From: Tachypleus tridentatus
Lineage: Eukaryota > Arthropoda > Merostomata > Xiphosura > Limulidae
Assembly: GCF_004210375.1 (NCBI RefSeq)
Contig: NC_134837.1
Coordinates: forward strand, 160,311,310-160,375,309
Length of the DNA: 64,000 bases
Reading direction: 5' to 3'
The notes under the pieces are model-generated. The model ran no database searches. It was not told the DNA's origin and saw nothing but the letters and a program-made list of their open reading frames with translations. How positions within the stretch are numbered: the first letter of the stretch is position 1; each line of letters opens with the position of its first letter. Position numbers and translations under genes: made by a program. Below are positions 35,001 through 50,000 of this stretch, piece after piece.

Positions 35001-38000
35001 GTGGTTCTTTGTCTTACTTTGTTCACTCTTTGAACCTTTGGTGGCGTGTTTCCTATATCACCTTTCTCTTAAGACATATGTTCTATTGTTGGGGAGTGAA
35101 CTTCGATATTTGAGTGTATTTACAGTTCATTTTCACAGTACTCTTTGTTTTTACCCATTACACACTATTGTATCCCAGTAGGTCCTTTCTACACAAAACT
35201 TTAGTGGCTAAAATAGGGGTTAAACCATTCTCTCCTATTTATCTTTCTTCCATTTCTTAATTTTATGACAGCTGGGATCCAGATCATCTTTCTTTTGTCT
35301 GGTGTGGGCTCTCCAGTGTTCTGTTGCATGCTCTAAAATGTTTCAGGATTTGTGTCACCTTTTGTTTCTTTGTTGAGATCTTCTGGTGTCACATAATTTC
35401 TCCATTTGCTTTGGAAGATTCGGTTCTTCAATTTTTTTGTATTGCATACTCTTGGCTTTCAGTGGAGGAGATATGACTTCCTAGGTATCCTCTCATCAAG
35501 TATACCATATCTCAATGTTTCTGGTGGTTTGGTTGCATCATCCACTGGAGGAAATTGTACAAGCTTGTGTGTAGATCACTCCTAATATACTTGTATATCA
35601 TTATTTATATGGTTTGGCAGTTGCCTATTAAGAAGGTTTTCTAGCTGCTTTCCATGGCTATTCTTCATGTTCCAGCTAGTTTGTCAGAGAGGTGAATAAC
35701 TTTATTTTTCTCTTCTTTTCAGCCACCTGTTTATCATTTTCATTTGGATTCCACATAGTGACAGTTGGTACCTCATTAGCTACCAGTTAACCAATAAAAC
35801 AAAATTCCTGGTTGTAACAAGCTTTGTTGAGATAAGGTGTTCCATAAGACCACCTTGCTAACTTGTGTGCTTTCCAGGTGTTAAACAATTATAACACAAA
35901 GACAAATACACTACTGGACTACTAGTCATGGGTAAAACATGAGATTTTGCCCATTGCTGCTGACCCCTAGATTGAATAAATTGAGGTAGGTTTGCTTTTG
36001 AAAATTTCTATGGGCAGGAGGTGTAAATAACAAGCTTCAGATTATAATTCCAGGCCAGGCAAGGTTAATCATTGTTTCTTAAATTTGGGTTGAGTGAAGC
36101 ATAACAGATTCCAGAATTCTGAGTTTGGTTCATTGTATTTTGCACTTGTTCATGTTGGAGCAAAAGTTTGACCTCTTTTAAGTTGCATGCCTTTTCTCCT
36201 AAAATCTGGAGACTCAACATGCTGTGTTCTGTAACTTTCATGTTAAGTTGGAATTATGACATGTTAATAAAGAAGACAAGATTTGGGCCCACAGCTGTGT
36301 AATTCCAGTGATGAAATGAGAGACTTCATCTACCAAGTTGCAGTTTTGCCTGTGTGGCTGGTTGACTTTTATCATCTAGGAGTTAGATTCTTTTTGCCTG
36401 AGTAAAGAACATAATTGTTCCAGAAGTTCTGCAACCCCAACTAGTGTATTATCTCTATAGTTCATTTTTCCACACCTCTTTTCCAGGCTTATGCTTTCTG
36501 TGTTGTTCTTATTTTCACTAGCACCCCTGTCTTGTCAGTGTGAGATTCTAATTGTAGGGTGAGAGGATATAAGTGTTTCAAAATTTAACATTTTTCTATA
36601 CCAAAAATGTATTTCTGATAATATTTCCACTCATGCTCTTCCACCCATTTTCCCATGAAATAGTCAGTTTTGTGTCTGCTAAATGAGTTGTCTCAAAAAG
36701 TGAACAGGAAGTAATAACATGGAGCTTATATACTGTAGGTAGGGGTTGTGTTGATAGTAGATGTAGAGAATTGTAATGGAGTTTAAAAGCTAGAGTAAGT
36801 AAAGTAAAATTTATACCACTGCTTAGATGGGTTAACCTTTTCACAAAAGACTTAGTATAGTATACACGTAGTAAGTATTTATACTGTAATATTTGATGTG
36901 GTATGTGTACATTCATAAAATTTAGTGGACTTTTAGAAAAGATTTGAAGTCTTTTGTACACAAAAAAGAACCAGATGTTTAGCAAAGTATTTTTTAATGA
37001 TGATTTGTTTGTGAAAATATCTAGTCTATTTCTTTGCTAGTCTGAGTGCAAGATTTTCATGTTATGATTAAAAAGCTATTTTTTATAAAAAAAATCAAAT
37101 TTTATTTGTGTAATCTCTAAAACATCATAAATCTATCTCAACATTTTTTTTTGTTTTTTCAGTAAAACTTTATATTTTATCTGTTATTTCTCTAACAGTA
37201 TGGAGTATTTCAATTTGACCAACCTTGTAACCACCATAAAAGAATTAGGAAATAAATATAAATCATGCTTTTTATGTTCTAGAATGATTACAAGTTATAA
37301 TATGAAAACACAAATGTTTAGTCTAAGTAGGTTAAATCTCACAACATTATACATTTGTTATTTTCATTATATTGATCTTCCAGCTGTGCCTGGCTAGCAG
37401 TACAGAAGTTGGACTGATGTTGTCAGCATGCATTTGTGTTGATGTGTCCAAGAACATAAAACTAGCCTTTACAAAGTAGTTCCCTGTCTCAGCTATTTTT
37501 TAGTGTAAAATATAGTCACATATCCTTTATAATATATACCTATGTGTATTAATATTTATAAATTAGTTTTCATAGTTATTTGTGTTAAGACATAGAACAG
37601 TAAAGAATGAAGTATACAGCAAACTATTATTTCTTCTAGTTCTGAATCATGCACTTTTTTACTGATTGCTATAGTTTGCTAAGCCTATTAAATTTTGCTT
37701 GTGAAGGATGTGAAATGAAATAATATGTTTTAAGTTTTATCTATACATTTGAAATAACCCAAAATCATAAATTACTACATCAATACCATAAAATTTCAAT
37801 AAAGTTTATGAAACTTTTTGACTGCACAATTTTTTTATTTTCTGATTTTAATGTAAATTACATTTATAGTAAAGATATTATTAAGGCACAGTCTAATTTT
37901 ATAGCTTTCTGTCTTCTTGATTTATATAAACTAGTATCCCAAATCTGTTTTCCATGCTCTCCTTCCATATCCTGTCTTTCACAAAATATCAACAATTCTC

Positions 38001-41000
38001 TCAAATGTATGACTTTAGATTATTTATAACTAATAAACAGAGTAGGTTTTGATTCTTAGATATTTCCTATAAGAACTGATGTATTCTTGTGATAGTATTT
38101 CAGTTATTTTGGTCTATATATTCATTGTTACTATTGCTAAAGTCCCATTGACAAAGTATGTGGACTATTTTAAGACACTGTGTAGCTCAGTCAGAAAGCC
38201 AATTAAATTATTATAGTTATTGGACATTGTATGCATTATATGTATTATTATTTTGTGTTCTTACTTTCATACTTGAAAAAAAAAAAATTATTTTATGTAC
38301 TACTTTCATCATAACAAAAGACAGTTAATTTTTTTTTCTGGGGCAGAAAAATAAAAAAAAACCAAAAAACCAGACATGAGTACTAATTTCTTGTGTTTCT
38401 TTTGTATATTTCTCATATATTTTTACATAATAACCTAAATGAAATAATATGAAACTTGTGTGGTTAGATAAGAAAAAGTAAATTAAAAACCTTAAGTAGA
38501 AAAGCTCTGTAAGGTAGGCATATGAGCTACCTGAGTATTACATAACTACTCTTGCTTGAGACATGCATCAGCTGTGTTTTTCATAGCCTGTTTCATTGTT
38601 AAAATAGAAACAGATACAAACTATTAAGAGCCTGAGGTCATTTATGATAATTTTTTTTTTTTGTTACAATCTGAAGTTATTTTAGAAAGAAAAAAAGCAA
38701 AATTAGATTTATTTCAGGTTTTTGTGGTGATTACAAGGTCAGTTAGGTAACCATATTTATACAGTGCTAAGGTAGAGAAAATAGCTGGTAAAAGAGAAAG
38801 CAAAATAGAAACAGATACAAACTATTGTGAGCTGGGAGCTATTTATGATAAATAATTTTTTGTTACAATCTGAAGTCATTCGAAAAAGAAAAAGGGAAAG
38901 TTTAGATTAACTTTTTTATGGTGGTTACAAGTCATGTCTCTACAGTGTTAAGGTACAGAAAAGAGCTGGTAAGAGATAAAGCTCCAGATAAAAAAACTTC
39001 ATTTTGGAGATTCTAGATGTTATGTAAAGGGAATTTGTAAACATTTAAGATGAAAGAAAGATTTTTAATCTTAACATGAAAGTTACTTTGATTTCAGAAT
39101 ATTCAAAGTGTGAGTCACTTTTGGCTCCATAAACTCACTGAGAAATATTTAGCAAAAAATATGTAAAGAGAAAATTAGATTTTTTGCATGAAAAAAAAAG
39201 TCTTGTAGTGTTCACTAAAATATGCTAAATTTTCTGAAGATACAGTTATTTAGATTAAAAGTTACAGTATTTATAGTTTCTTGATTAAATGGTGGTAGCA
39301 AGGTTGTTTAAATAGCCTAAAATCTGTGAATCCTTACAGTATATAAATGGTAAACATTCACATATGAAATTTAAAGCTAGCCATGAATATTGATCTTAAT
39401 TTATGTTCTTAATATCCTTTAATACCCAATCAGTTACTTGGTATAGATCATAAGCCAAATTCTCTGGGGCTACATGATCATTTTTATAGTTTTGTTCTTA
39501 TGTTATGTAATCTTCATTTACCAATAATTCTAGATAAATATAATTATGTATTATTACAAACAATTTTTTGTTACTTGAGAGAAAGTGCATATATTATTTT
39601 AAAAACTTGGTGATCTTTTTATTAATAGTGCTTGTAATATCAGTATAATTAAAAAACTTACTATCTCCAAATCTCTGAAGTTTATTGTGTTCAAGATGCC
39701 ATTTGTGGTGTTAGTGTGATACAAAACTAAAATATGGTAAAAATAAGCTAATTTATTTTGCAGAAAGGATTTATTCACAAAGACATTAGATGTACATGTA
39801 AATCTGACACTTATTTCATGTCTAAGCAGTCATTTGTCATCTAAATTCACACATTTTTGCTGTGCAAAGGAAAATATAAGATCTACAGCTAGTTGGAATA
39901 AAAGAACATACTAAAAAACATGAGTACTTGTTAAGTATTGCTCACCTTTTTTGAAAATATGTTGTGTTATTATCAGAACTGAAAACTTAATTAGCAGAGC
40001 TGAAAATAAGGAGCAAATAAGATTTGATGATTATTAAACTAAGCCAATTTCAAATCAACAAAAAATGTATACTTTTGCTACTTTATAAGTTGTGAACTTA
40101 TTTAAACTGTTGATTAACATTGGTATGCCTACACACATTATTGAGTTTGCCAAATAAAATCAGCATAACCTGGATTGATAACACATGAATAACAAAAAAT
40201 TTAAGTATGCACAATAATTAAAAAAAAGTAACTGTCAGAATGAGTGAAACCAGATTCAAATCTTATAAAATTTTGAATAACTTCAATACAAAGGGTCAAC
40301 AGATTAACTGGAGTCTAAAGGACTTTTTAAGTAGATGAATGGAAAATCTTCTAAGAGCCATAAATGAACTTAAGACCCTCTCAATAGTGTCATTAAATGA
40401 GGGTCTTTGAAACTGCTTACAGTAATTAATGTATTTATTTTACAGTTTAGAGATTCTGCCTCAAAATTGGATTAAGGAATTTATATGATTTAGTGTTTGT
40501 AATGCTTAAAAGTTATCCTGAAAGATTCGACAAATATCACACCAATGCTTTCTTCTTGAAGTTGATTTAAAACAATCCAAGTTTACCATAACAATCTGTA
40601 AGGCTCCATCCATTGTTCTGTAAGAATATCATAGAAAAAACTATCAGTTCTTACGTATTCATTATAATTATATTTTCTTTACGTGAAAGCATTCTTCAAT
40701 GTGTGAGATCATTATTTTCAGCCTTACATGATTTTTTATTTTATTTCTGTTGCTAAAATACTATAGAATAAGCATAATTCAAACATATCTTACAGAAGAA
40801 TTGGGGTCATGGGGGATATTCTATAATTAAAACCAGTTGTCATAGGACTACTAACAGGCACTCTTTTACATTAATATTACTATTTCTTATCCACCTAAGT
40901 AACCTTAACTCAAAACATAAGAAACTCTAAATTATGAAAGGCCATACTAACATTTGTTTCACAACCTAAACAAAGAACAGAACCTTCTAACTGTCCTTGA

Positions 41001-44000
41001 GGCACAAAAGTAAGAACAATAAGCTTAAATTAAAACAGGATTGAAAGGAAATTGAAAACAAAACAGTTTATGGATATGATTACACAATGTAATAAAATTT
41101 CTACTTTTTTTTTTCCTGGGGAGAAAGTATTATTTTCCAATTGCTTATGCCTAAAGAGAATGGAGAAGACCTATTTTTCTCTTCAAACTTTGCTATTGTG
41201 ACCTGGGTAATGAAATTTTTAAATTTACCCATTTTCCAGAACATTCCAGGTAGATTCAATGTTGACCAGCAAATAGAGTATTTTCTCGAACTTACAAGAA
41301 TTTTCAAGAAGAGGAGGTAGATGTTGAAGATCCAGATATAAATTTCAGAGGTGCAGCTGATGAGAGAAACCCATACTACACCAACCAAAGAGACCTCAAT
41401 GACTTGATCAGAGATCTTGGTTTAACAAAGTTGAATGCTGAGCTTTTAACATCTAGGCTCAAGGAGTGGGATTTGTTAGATGAAAGTGCACAAGTACAGG
41501 AAGCGTCACCGATATTTCTCAAGCTTCTTCACTCATCAAGATGGGCTCTGTCACAATGTATCTGGTCTGTGTGAGGCAGTTGGAATTGCCTGTAACCTGA
41601 ACGAGTGGTGCCTCTTCATTGATAGCTCATCCAGAAGTCTCAAAGCTGTGCTGTTCCATAATGGGAATAAGTATCTGTCTCTTCCCCTGGCTCATTCAGT
41701 GTACCTCAAAGAGGAATACAACAGCATCAAGACCTTGCTAGAAGCCTTGAAGTATGATTAGTATGGCTGGGAGGTTATCAGAGACTTCAAACTTGTGGAA
41801 TTCCTAATGGGTATTCAAGGAGGCTTTACCAAGTTTCTCTGTTATCTTTGCCTTTGGGACAGCAGGGACACCGCAGCACACTACAACAGGAAGCACTTGC
41901 CACAACAAACCGAGATCTCTGTGGGAGGCACAATGTCAAGTGAGAGCCACTAGTGGACCCCTAGTAGGTGTTGTTCCCACAATTGCATATAAAACTGGGT
42001 CTTATGAAACAATTTCACAGCTCTTGATAAGGTGTCTGCAGCCTTCAAGTGATTTCGAGACTTCTTCCCCAAGCTGTCTGAGGCAAAAGTCAAAACTGGT
42101 GTCTTTGTTGGACCACAAATAAAGAAGATCGTGGAGTGCACAGAATTCCCCAAGAAACTCAGTAGGAAGGAAAAGAAAGCTTGGGGCAGCTTTGTCATAG
42201 TAGTTTGGGGCTTCTTGGACAATCACAAGGCTGAAAATTATGTGGAACTGAATGAGGCTATGATAAGAAACTACAGCAAAATGGGTTGCAGGATGTCCCC
42301 GAAAGCCCATATCCTTGATGCTCATCTTGATAAATTCAAGGAGAACATGGGAGCATACTCAAAGGAGCAAGGCCAGCACTTCCACCAAGATATACTGGAC
42401 TTTGAATGCCACTACCAAGGAGAGTATAATGAAATCGTGATGGAAGACTGTATTTTGGGGCTGATACATGAAAGTGATTTACATTACAGTCACAAATCTC
42501 GAAAAACTACTTACTTCTGAACATATAACTTTGTATAACTTTAGTATAAATACGTGTAAATCTTGATTCATATGTTGTTTTATTCAGACTTTATGTAAAT
42601 GAAAAGGTGCAAGTTTGCTTATTTTTTACATAGTAAATAGGTTAATTTCCAAATTTCATTATCCAAGTCAGAAAAGCAAAATTTGAAAGGAATAATGGCT
42701 ATTTTCTGTGCTTTTACAACATAAGCAATTAAGAAATAACACATACTATCCAGGAACAAAATTTGTATTACATAGTGGTGTAAAAGACACTGAAAAATAA
42801 TATACTTGTTAGTTACTAATTTCAAATATATTGGCTTAATTTTCTCTGGAGCAGTTGTGAGCATCATCATTTGGCTCTGCAACTGTGTCTTGAGATAAGT
42901 TACATGTCACCTCTAATGTTCTGCTCGATCAAGGACTAACAGTACAGCAGGTATTTATTTTTCCCATGAATAACATGCATTTCTCATTCTTTGCTCTCTT
43001 TTCAAATTAGTGGAATTTGGTGATTATTGTTGGGGTTATTTGAAATAATGTAATACAGTAATAAGTGAAAACATTAATTTGATTAAATGATTATATTTGA
43101 TATTAAGTGATTTAATCATAATTTTGATTATATGATTATTTTACATGACACTAATTAATGCTCATTGGTAATTGTTTAATCAAGTTAATTTCCCAACTTT
43201 AAAGGTACTTCAAAAGTATAATGAAATTAATGTTTCAGAGTTTAAATGAAGTTCAAAGAGATGCTTGCTTCTGTTATAATTTAATCTGTCTACCTCATAA
43301 TGGTTGGTTGAGAAAATATGATAACATGTGGTTAGAAACTATTAAGGCAAAGCAGAAGTATTACTTCATAGTAGATGATGGTGGTTAGTCTATCAATGTG
43401 GATGGTGACAAAGGGCCCTAAGTATTTCAATACAGTTATTTTATGTAGATGAAAATTGTATGCAAAAATTATGCAGAAGAGGTGGAGTAAGTAGGTATTG
43501 GAGAAGTTAGATCTGTTTATTAAAATGATTGAGGCAGTTATTAGCTTAAAGATGTATTTCTCTGAATTTCATTTTATTGCTGAGATGACTTATCTGGGTA
43601 ATTTATATTACAATATATGTTATCCTATTCCTATTATTTGTTATAACTTTCTAGTTGTGGTTATAGTTTTTTTATTTCTCAGTTGATTTTTATTTTATCA
43701 ATGAAATCCAAAGTGTTTTCTTATGTTCTGTTTACTTTTTGAAAGGAGTTTGAATATGGTTTGGATGTGTCTGGCCTCATAGCTAAATGTTTATAACTTG
43801 TAAATTTGAGAATATTTTTTACAAAATAACTCTTTCAGCATAATACATTTCATTTTAAAATAATTATATTTTATCATGAATTCCAAAATTATTGTATTCC
43901 TAAGCAGTTACAGATTTTGTACATTCTGCTTGAGGAGACTCAGTAAAGGAAGTGTCTTCAAAAGAAACAGGTGCCTGATATAATAAAAATAATGTCTTTT

Positions 44001-47000
44001 AAAATTTTAATGTATAAAATTAAATATCAATAAAAAATGTTATTATTGTTTAAACTCACAAAGCAAATCAAGGTCTTCATCTAGTGGTAGTTCGACTTCC
44101 AGTAGTGGAAGTTCCTCCAGTTCCAGCAGTAGTGGAGAGTCGCAGTCAAGGTCTCATTCTAGTTCATCATCATCATCAAGCTCATCATCTTCATCTTCTG
44201 TGTCACCAAAGCGTTCATCCTCTAAAAGGGATCAGAAAAAACGTCCTTCTTCAAGGTGAACATAACATGTAAACTGGTTTCAAGACAAAATCTTATTTCA
44301 AGATTGATATGCTTATCTATTAATGTCAGTTTTATCTTAGTTTCTAATTATTAGAAATTACAACTTAATTTTATGCTTTAGAGTTCATTCTTGGTAAAAA
44401 CATTATTTTGATAGATTTGGAAGATAGAAACCTGATGAGCCTGGCCTTATGCAATTAAGTGTAAAGTGAATGCTGTTAAAGACTTCATAGTTAATTATAA
44501 TTGAGTAAATAAAAATGTAATAACATTTACAAGCATTTGCTGCAATTTATAATCTAATGCATACTAATGTTGTGACTGATAAAGATGTCTGTGTTACCTG
44601 TAATAGAAAGTTTGGTAGGTTTTAGAATAGAAAAAAAGTAGGAATTATACTTCAATATAGACTAGTGTGTAGTTAATAAAAATGATGAGGTAAGTACTAC
44701 CACCATAGTGTATCCTAACATCACATTTCATAGTGAACTGAAATAAATTTTGCAAAATCAAGCTTGATCAACACAGATGCAGAAAAGTGCAGTCAAGGCA
44801 GTCAAACATCCTTTATGAGCCAATCAAGTTCAAGATCATTCATGAAATGAATTTGTGGCATAATCATAGATTAATAATTGGTAAAACTCAGATAGATCAG
44901 CAACTTCTCATCTCTAGAAAAGCCAGTGTATTTTGATAATACTACGTTCCAACAATGGCTTTTATGCCATATTACTTAGATACAAAACTATAATATTGTT
45001 GTTAGCCCATATACTGTAAGTATAAAATATAAAATGAAATAGACAGAAAACAAAACTTGAAAAATACTTTTTGAATTCTTAATTTAGTTTGTTGATAAAA
45101 AAGGTTTATTTTTATTAAAAACATTAGTTATATAACAGAAAATAGTTTAATTCTGAAATTAGTTTAAAATTGAATGAATATTTTTACTCTCATGATACAT
45201 TTTATGCACTTGGCTGTATGCTAGGTTATCCCATACTACATCTTTACTTCAGGCTTAATATACCAACACTCACTACACTTATAATGTTTCACAACATCCA
45301 ATCATCATGGCTCCATTTCACCCTCATCACCAAAGTTGTAATAAACAGGGAGTAATTAAACTGTTCTATCTGGATAAATGTATTTTGGCTTTTATGAGAA
45401 AATCAAGCATGATTAGAAACACACTGGATTTGATAATGATTAAGTAATTCACATTCACTTAAAGTTTTTAAAAACATAAAACCATCTTTTACAGAAATTA
45501 CTTTCCAATTTGTGTAAGTTATCAGTAAGTGGCATCTTAAGGTTGGATGTACTACATCATTATGAGTGATGATTATTCTAAATATAACCAGCTGTATTAA
45601 CCACCCAAAGCAGCATTAAAAGATTGAAGTTATAAATAATGAGTTATAATTGGAAAGGTATATAATTTGAAACTTATTGTTAGTTACAATTTTTATCAAA
45701 TGTAAATGTCATTTAATGACAAACTGTCATGATTTGTATGGCATGCATATACTAGGTCACCATCTTCAAGAAGAAGGAAGCGAAGTCCCACTCCTCGGCC
45801 AACTAAGATTCATGTGGGTAGACTCACCAAAAACATCACTAAAGAGCATGTAATGGAAATATTTAGCACATATGGCACTATAAAACTGTAGACATGCCAA
45901 AAGTTCGACCAAACAGTAACATAACTAGAGGATTTGCTTACATTGAGTTTGAAAAACCAGATGAAGCTGAAAAAGCAATGAAGCATATGGATGGAGGTAA
46001 TAAGAGAAACTGTAACTACATATCAAAAATTATCTATTATCTTGTTGTTCATACCTAAGTAATGTTAAATAGTGTTTCTGATGTGGTATTCTCCCTTTGT
46101 TCACAAGATTAGCTTTTCTCATTTTGTGTTGCCCTCTGTTCACAAACCTTTTTTAAATGCATGCCATAAGTAGTAATGGGATTAAAAATTTTTAACAACC
46201 AGTTCTATCTCACTTTACACACCCTCATTTTTTGCAATGAAAAATAATAACAAAAATATCTTACTGAAGTAATTTATTTAGTATGCTTTAAATGTTTCCA
46301 AATTGCCATTTGATTATTATTAAAATCTTTATTCCTTCCACATTTGATGCTGTTGTCATCAGCTGTGTGTTTTTCTCATTCCACGTTTGAACTGAAGAAG
46401 TAGGATCCCATGGACCCAATGGGAGGTCAATCAAATTAATTGTCTTCAGGTTTGCCACATTTGCAACTGTAAGGGAGCTTCTTTTATCCGAATATATAAT
46501 ATTCATTATTTAAAACCCTCTTTCTCCCTCTGAGGAACTAAGAGCAATGGTATTGATGATATTTTTAGCCTGTTGTACAGTTCTTGATTATGACAATTTT
46601 GTAGGATATTTTCCACATAGTCATAGAAATCATTAATGCTGATTTTGTGATGAAAGAGCTTACTGAATTTGTACAATTTTTTTTCAGTGGCTTTCCATGG
46701 AACAACAGTTCATCAATATTCCAAGAATCTGGCTCAAGTATGTTTACCAGTTCATGAATGTTATTGTCATTTTCTTGTGCATTATTTTTTGATTTTAAGT
46801 GATCACAATCCATCAATCTGGCTTTCATATTTTTTTTTTACTGTTTCCAGTAGTTTTTGATGAGGAAGGCCTACATATGTTTGGTTTTCAACCAACCTAA
46901 TATTTCTTAAGGCGTCAGAAGCAATGGTTTTATCAGTTTTGTTTTCAAAGGTTCCTCTATTTTCTTTGAGTATTTCAAATGCCTTAATGGCTCTTTTTAT

Positions 47001-50000
47001 TAGTTTTTCAGCTCTTGCTAAGTTTAAATTTCTGGCTTGAAGGGCATCAGGAAGTAAATAAATTTCTTGTATTATATCTATCATTATTGCTAAATCCTCC
47101 AGGAAGAATTTGTTACAAAGATGGCTAGCCATTCCTGAATATTTTTTCGTAGTAGAAAAATATTTCAACAATACTGGATAAGCATGCCATACATCAAGTG
47201 TTGATCTTAGCCTGGAAGCAGTCCATCTTGGTCCCTAAACTTTACCAATCTTCAGAATTTCTAGTCCAGTTTCTTCCAAAATGTTGAAAAGTTCCATTTG
47301 GTTTTTATTTGATTGATGAAAGATCGTGTAGATTTTATCTTTGAACTCTTTGAAGTGATTCACTTGTTTTATATCAGGGTGGAATTATCTAAAACCAGTT
47401 GCAAGTGGTGATTTAAGCAATGCCAAATTATGATGTCAGGAAAATCATTTTTAAGTTTAATGCTCACCCCTGACTTGCGGCCAAGCATTACACTTGCACC
47501 ATCTGAGCAGAATGCGTCCAAATTATTTTTCAAATATCCAATATAAAATCCTTCATCATACAAACTTTTTAATAGAGATGTGTGTATTGTTTCAGCATCC
47601 TATCCTTTCAACTCAATCAGGTGAAGAAAAATTATTGGCAACAGATCACAATCTTCAACTTTAAAAAAAAGAATCCCATAGTGACAGTTGATTACATAGT
47701 ATGAATTTCCATGGTGAAAGTTAATACATTGTACATCTAGCATCAGAGGGCTATGAGCTGGTAAGAACTGGTTTGGTGAACTCGTGAAATTTTAAGAACA
47801 GGTTTTTATGAATTGGTGCGAACCAGCTGAATCCCACCACTGGTCATAAGCATTCATCATCCTACTGCTGGAATCCAAAGCTCCAATACATCTTTTATGC
47901 AGATCATCATGTGCCACCTTTCCATCAATAGAAGAGCACTCTTATCACATGTTGCTTGTGACTCTGTGTGACACTACTAAACTATCACTTCTTTTTTAGC
48001 ACTCTGTAGACCATTGATTACCTTAGAAGTGGTTTTTCTTTATTTACCTAAGTTGAATTTCATTTATTTTCCCTTTTTTTGAAAGCATTTGATTGTCCAC
48101 TTTTGCCATGCATTTTTTTGCTTGTTTAGTATCTAACATGCATTCCCAAGTTGCTGTTATCACTTTAGTTGCATATCACTCATCTGTTACTGCATTCTCT
48201 GCCATAAGCATGCTCCTATAGTAGTGGGTTCAATTTTACATGTTTGTGATGACAGGTTCCAATTTTCTTGTTCATCTTACCTATGCTCTGTTTTCTTGCC
48301 TTGGTGTTATTCTTGTACTCATTGTAATATCTTGCTTCAATCCTCTTTCCAAAGCTTTTCATGGGAATTCTATGACAAATTTCATTCATCAGAACAGCCA
48401 TTTCCTTTTCAACATTCAGATTTGTTATGTTCTGTTAGAAGATTTTATTTTGCCCTTTTCTCCTTCCCTTCAATCTGGTGGTGGATTGTCTTTTCTGATC
48501 ATATCAGTGGTTCTGTCATTGTTTGAGTACTTCTAATATTGGTGCATTTGCCACCATCTTCATTCAAAGGTTACTTCAGTTTTGGTCCACAGTTTTCCAT
48601 TCTAGGGCTTTGACAATAAATGCCTTCAACAGGGTTTAGTCCCACCTGTTTTTCTGTTTTTTCTCCTATTTGATTACTTCATTGTATAGTCTTTCTTGCC
48701 CTTGTCACTCTATACTGAGTTCTTCTGATTGCTCATTAGTGGCTTGCTCAACCATGGTTCATTCAGTTGCTTCAACTCCTTGTGATCTCTCTTCTCCCTC
48801 CAGACCTGTTATCTCAACTCCAGTTACTGGTACTATTTTCCACACTTCCTATCCACTGTCTTCATATTTGGCTCTTGTCTGGTCCATGAGGAGGAGTTAC
48901 TATTTCTCTTGCAAAGTAACTTCTCATTAGCCTGCTCTATTTGTCCTTCTTCTATGGATGTTTACATGAGGAAGTGGAATGTTTTTTGCTCCTAGGCTTT
49001 GACTTGGGGTTTCTAGGCTTCTCACCATACTGTTGCCTATATCTCAGAGTTTCTCCTGTGTCTCTTTGAGAAGGATTTATGGGTCTTCTGACTATGAAAT
49101 TAAAGGCAGTGTTATGACATACCTTCCATTTTCCTCATTTCCACAGGGTTTTTGATTCATCTGTCCTTTCCATGTTGATCCATTTCTTCCAGCTCTGTGG
49201 GCCACAAAAGTGTTCATTCCTCCTGTAATGGGGCATTAACGTGGTTCTTCTTGCCCTCGCTTTATCACCACTTGAACTCCTGCCTTTTAATGTATTTCCT
49301 CCTGGCCTGCAGATATTATAGATCAAATATTTTTGCCCTCAGTGTTACCAGCATTTTGTACCATTTTTACGTTATCCTTTATATGGATCATGCTTTCTTT
49401 TCATAAACCTCAGGGGTTGAGAAGGTTCATCCTTCTTTATCCCTATCTACTATTCCTCTGTTTCTCATCTCTGCCTTCATCCTGATCCAGATAGACTCCT
49501 TTATCCAGTCTGTGCCCTCCATTGCTATATTGTTTCCACAGCTTTCTTCCAGAGTCTTTTTTTATCCTTTGGCAATTTTCCTCTTCTGATGGTTTTTCCC
49601 TGGTCACTCTGACCAGTTGGGTTTAAAGTTTGATCTAGCTGGTTTGTTTCTTCTTCTATCTTATCCAGCCTGATATCTTTCACATTTCCTCACATCAGAT
49701 ATGTTACCTTATCTTTTCTCTTGCCTCTTGTGGTCATTGGAGGAGATTCTATGATAGAGCATGTAAACAACTCTGCATAAATTCATTTCCCACTACCTAA
49801 CTTTGTCACTTTTACTTTCTCTGGATATCACCTTCTGCCTGTGACTGTTCTACAGACTTCAACATGACTGTGACATGAGGGAAGCCATTCTTAATGCTAT
49901 CTTTTCTTTCAGGGTCCTTTTATTCAGCTTTACTTTGGATCTTGCTCTTTGGCATGTGGTGCCTTACCAGGTATTCTGTCTGTAATTGGAATGGCTTCCA

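Larger units (their letters stand above)
31350..44063. other. RNPS1: RNPS1 12.7-kb intron
   Basis: Holds the MITE-like repeat, the DIRS relic, the inverted repeat family and the transposon-derived reading frame listed separately. 35.97-37.1, 39.3-41.2 and 42.5-44.06 kb are AT-rich and show nothing I recognise. No additional RNPS1 exon is needed, because the phases on either side agree. Confidence 0.6.

Noticed and set aside
44084-44272. Open frame with a His-rich stretch
   Set aside because: Wrong frame of the RNPS1 serine-rich exon.
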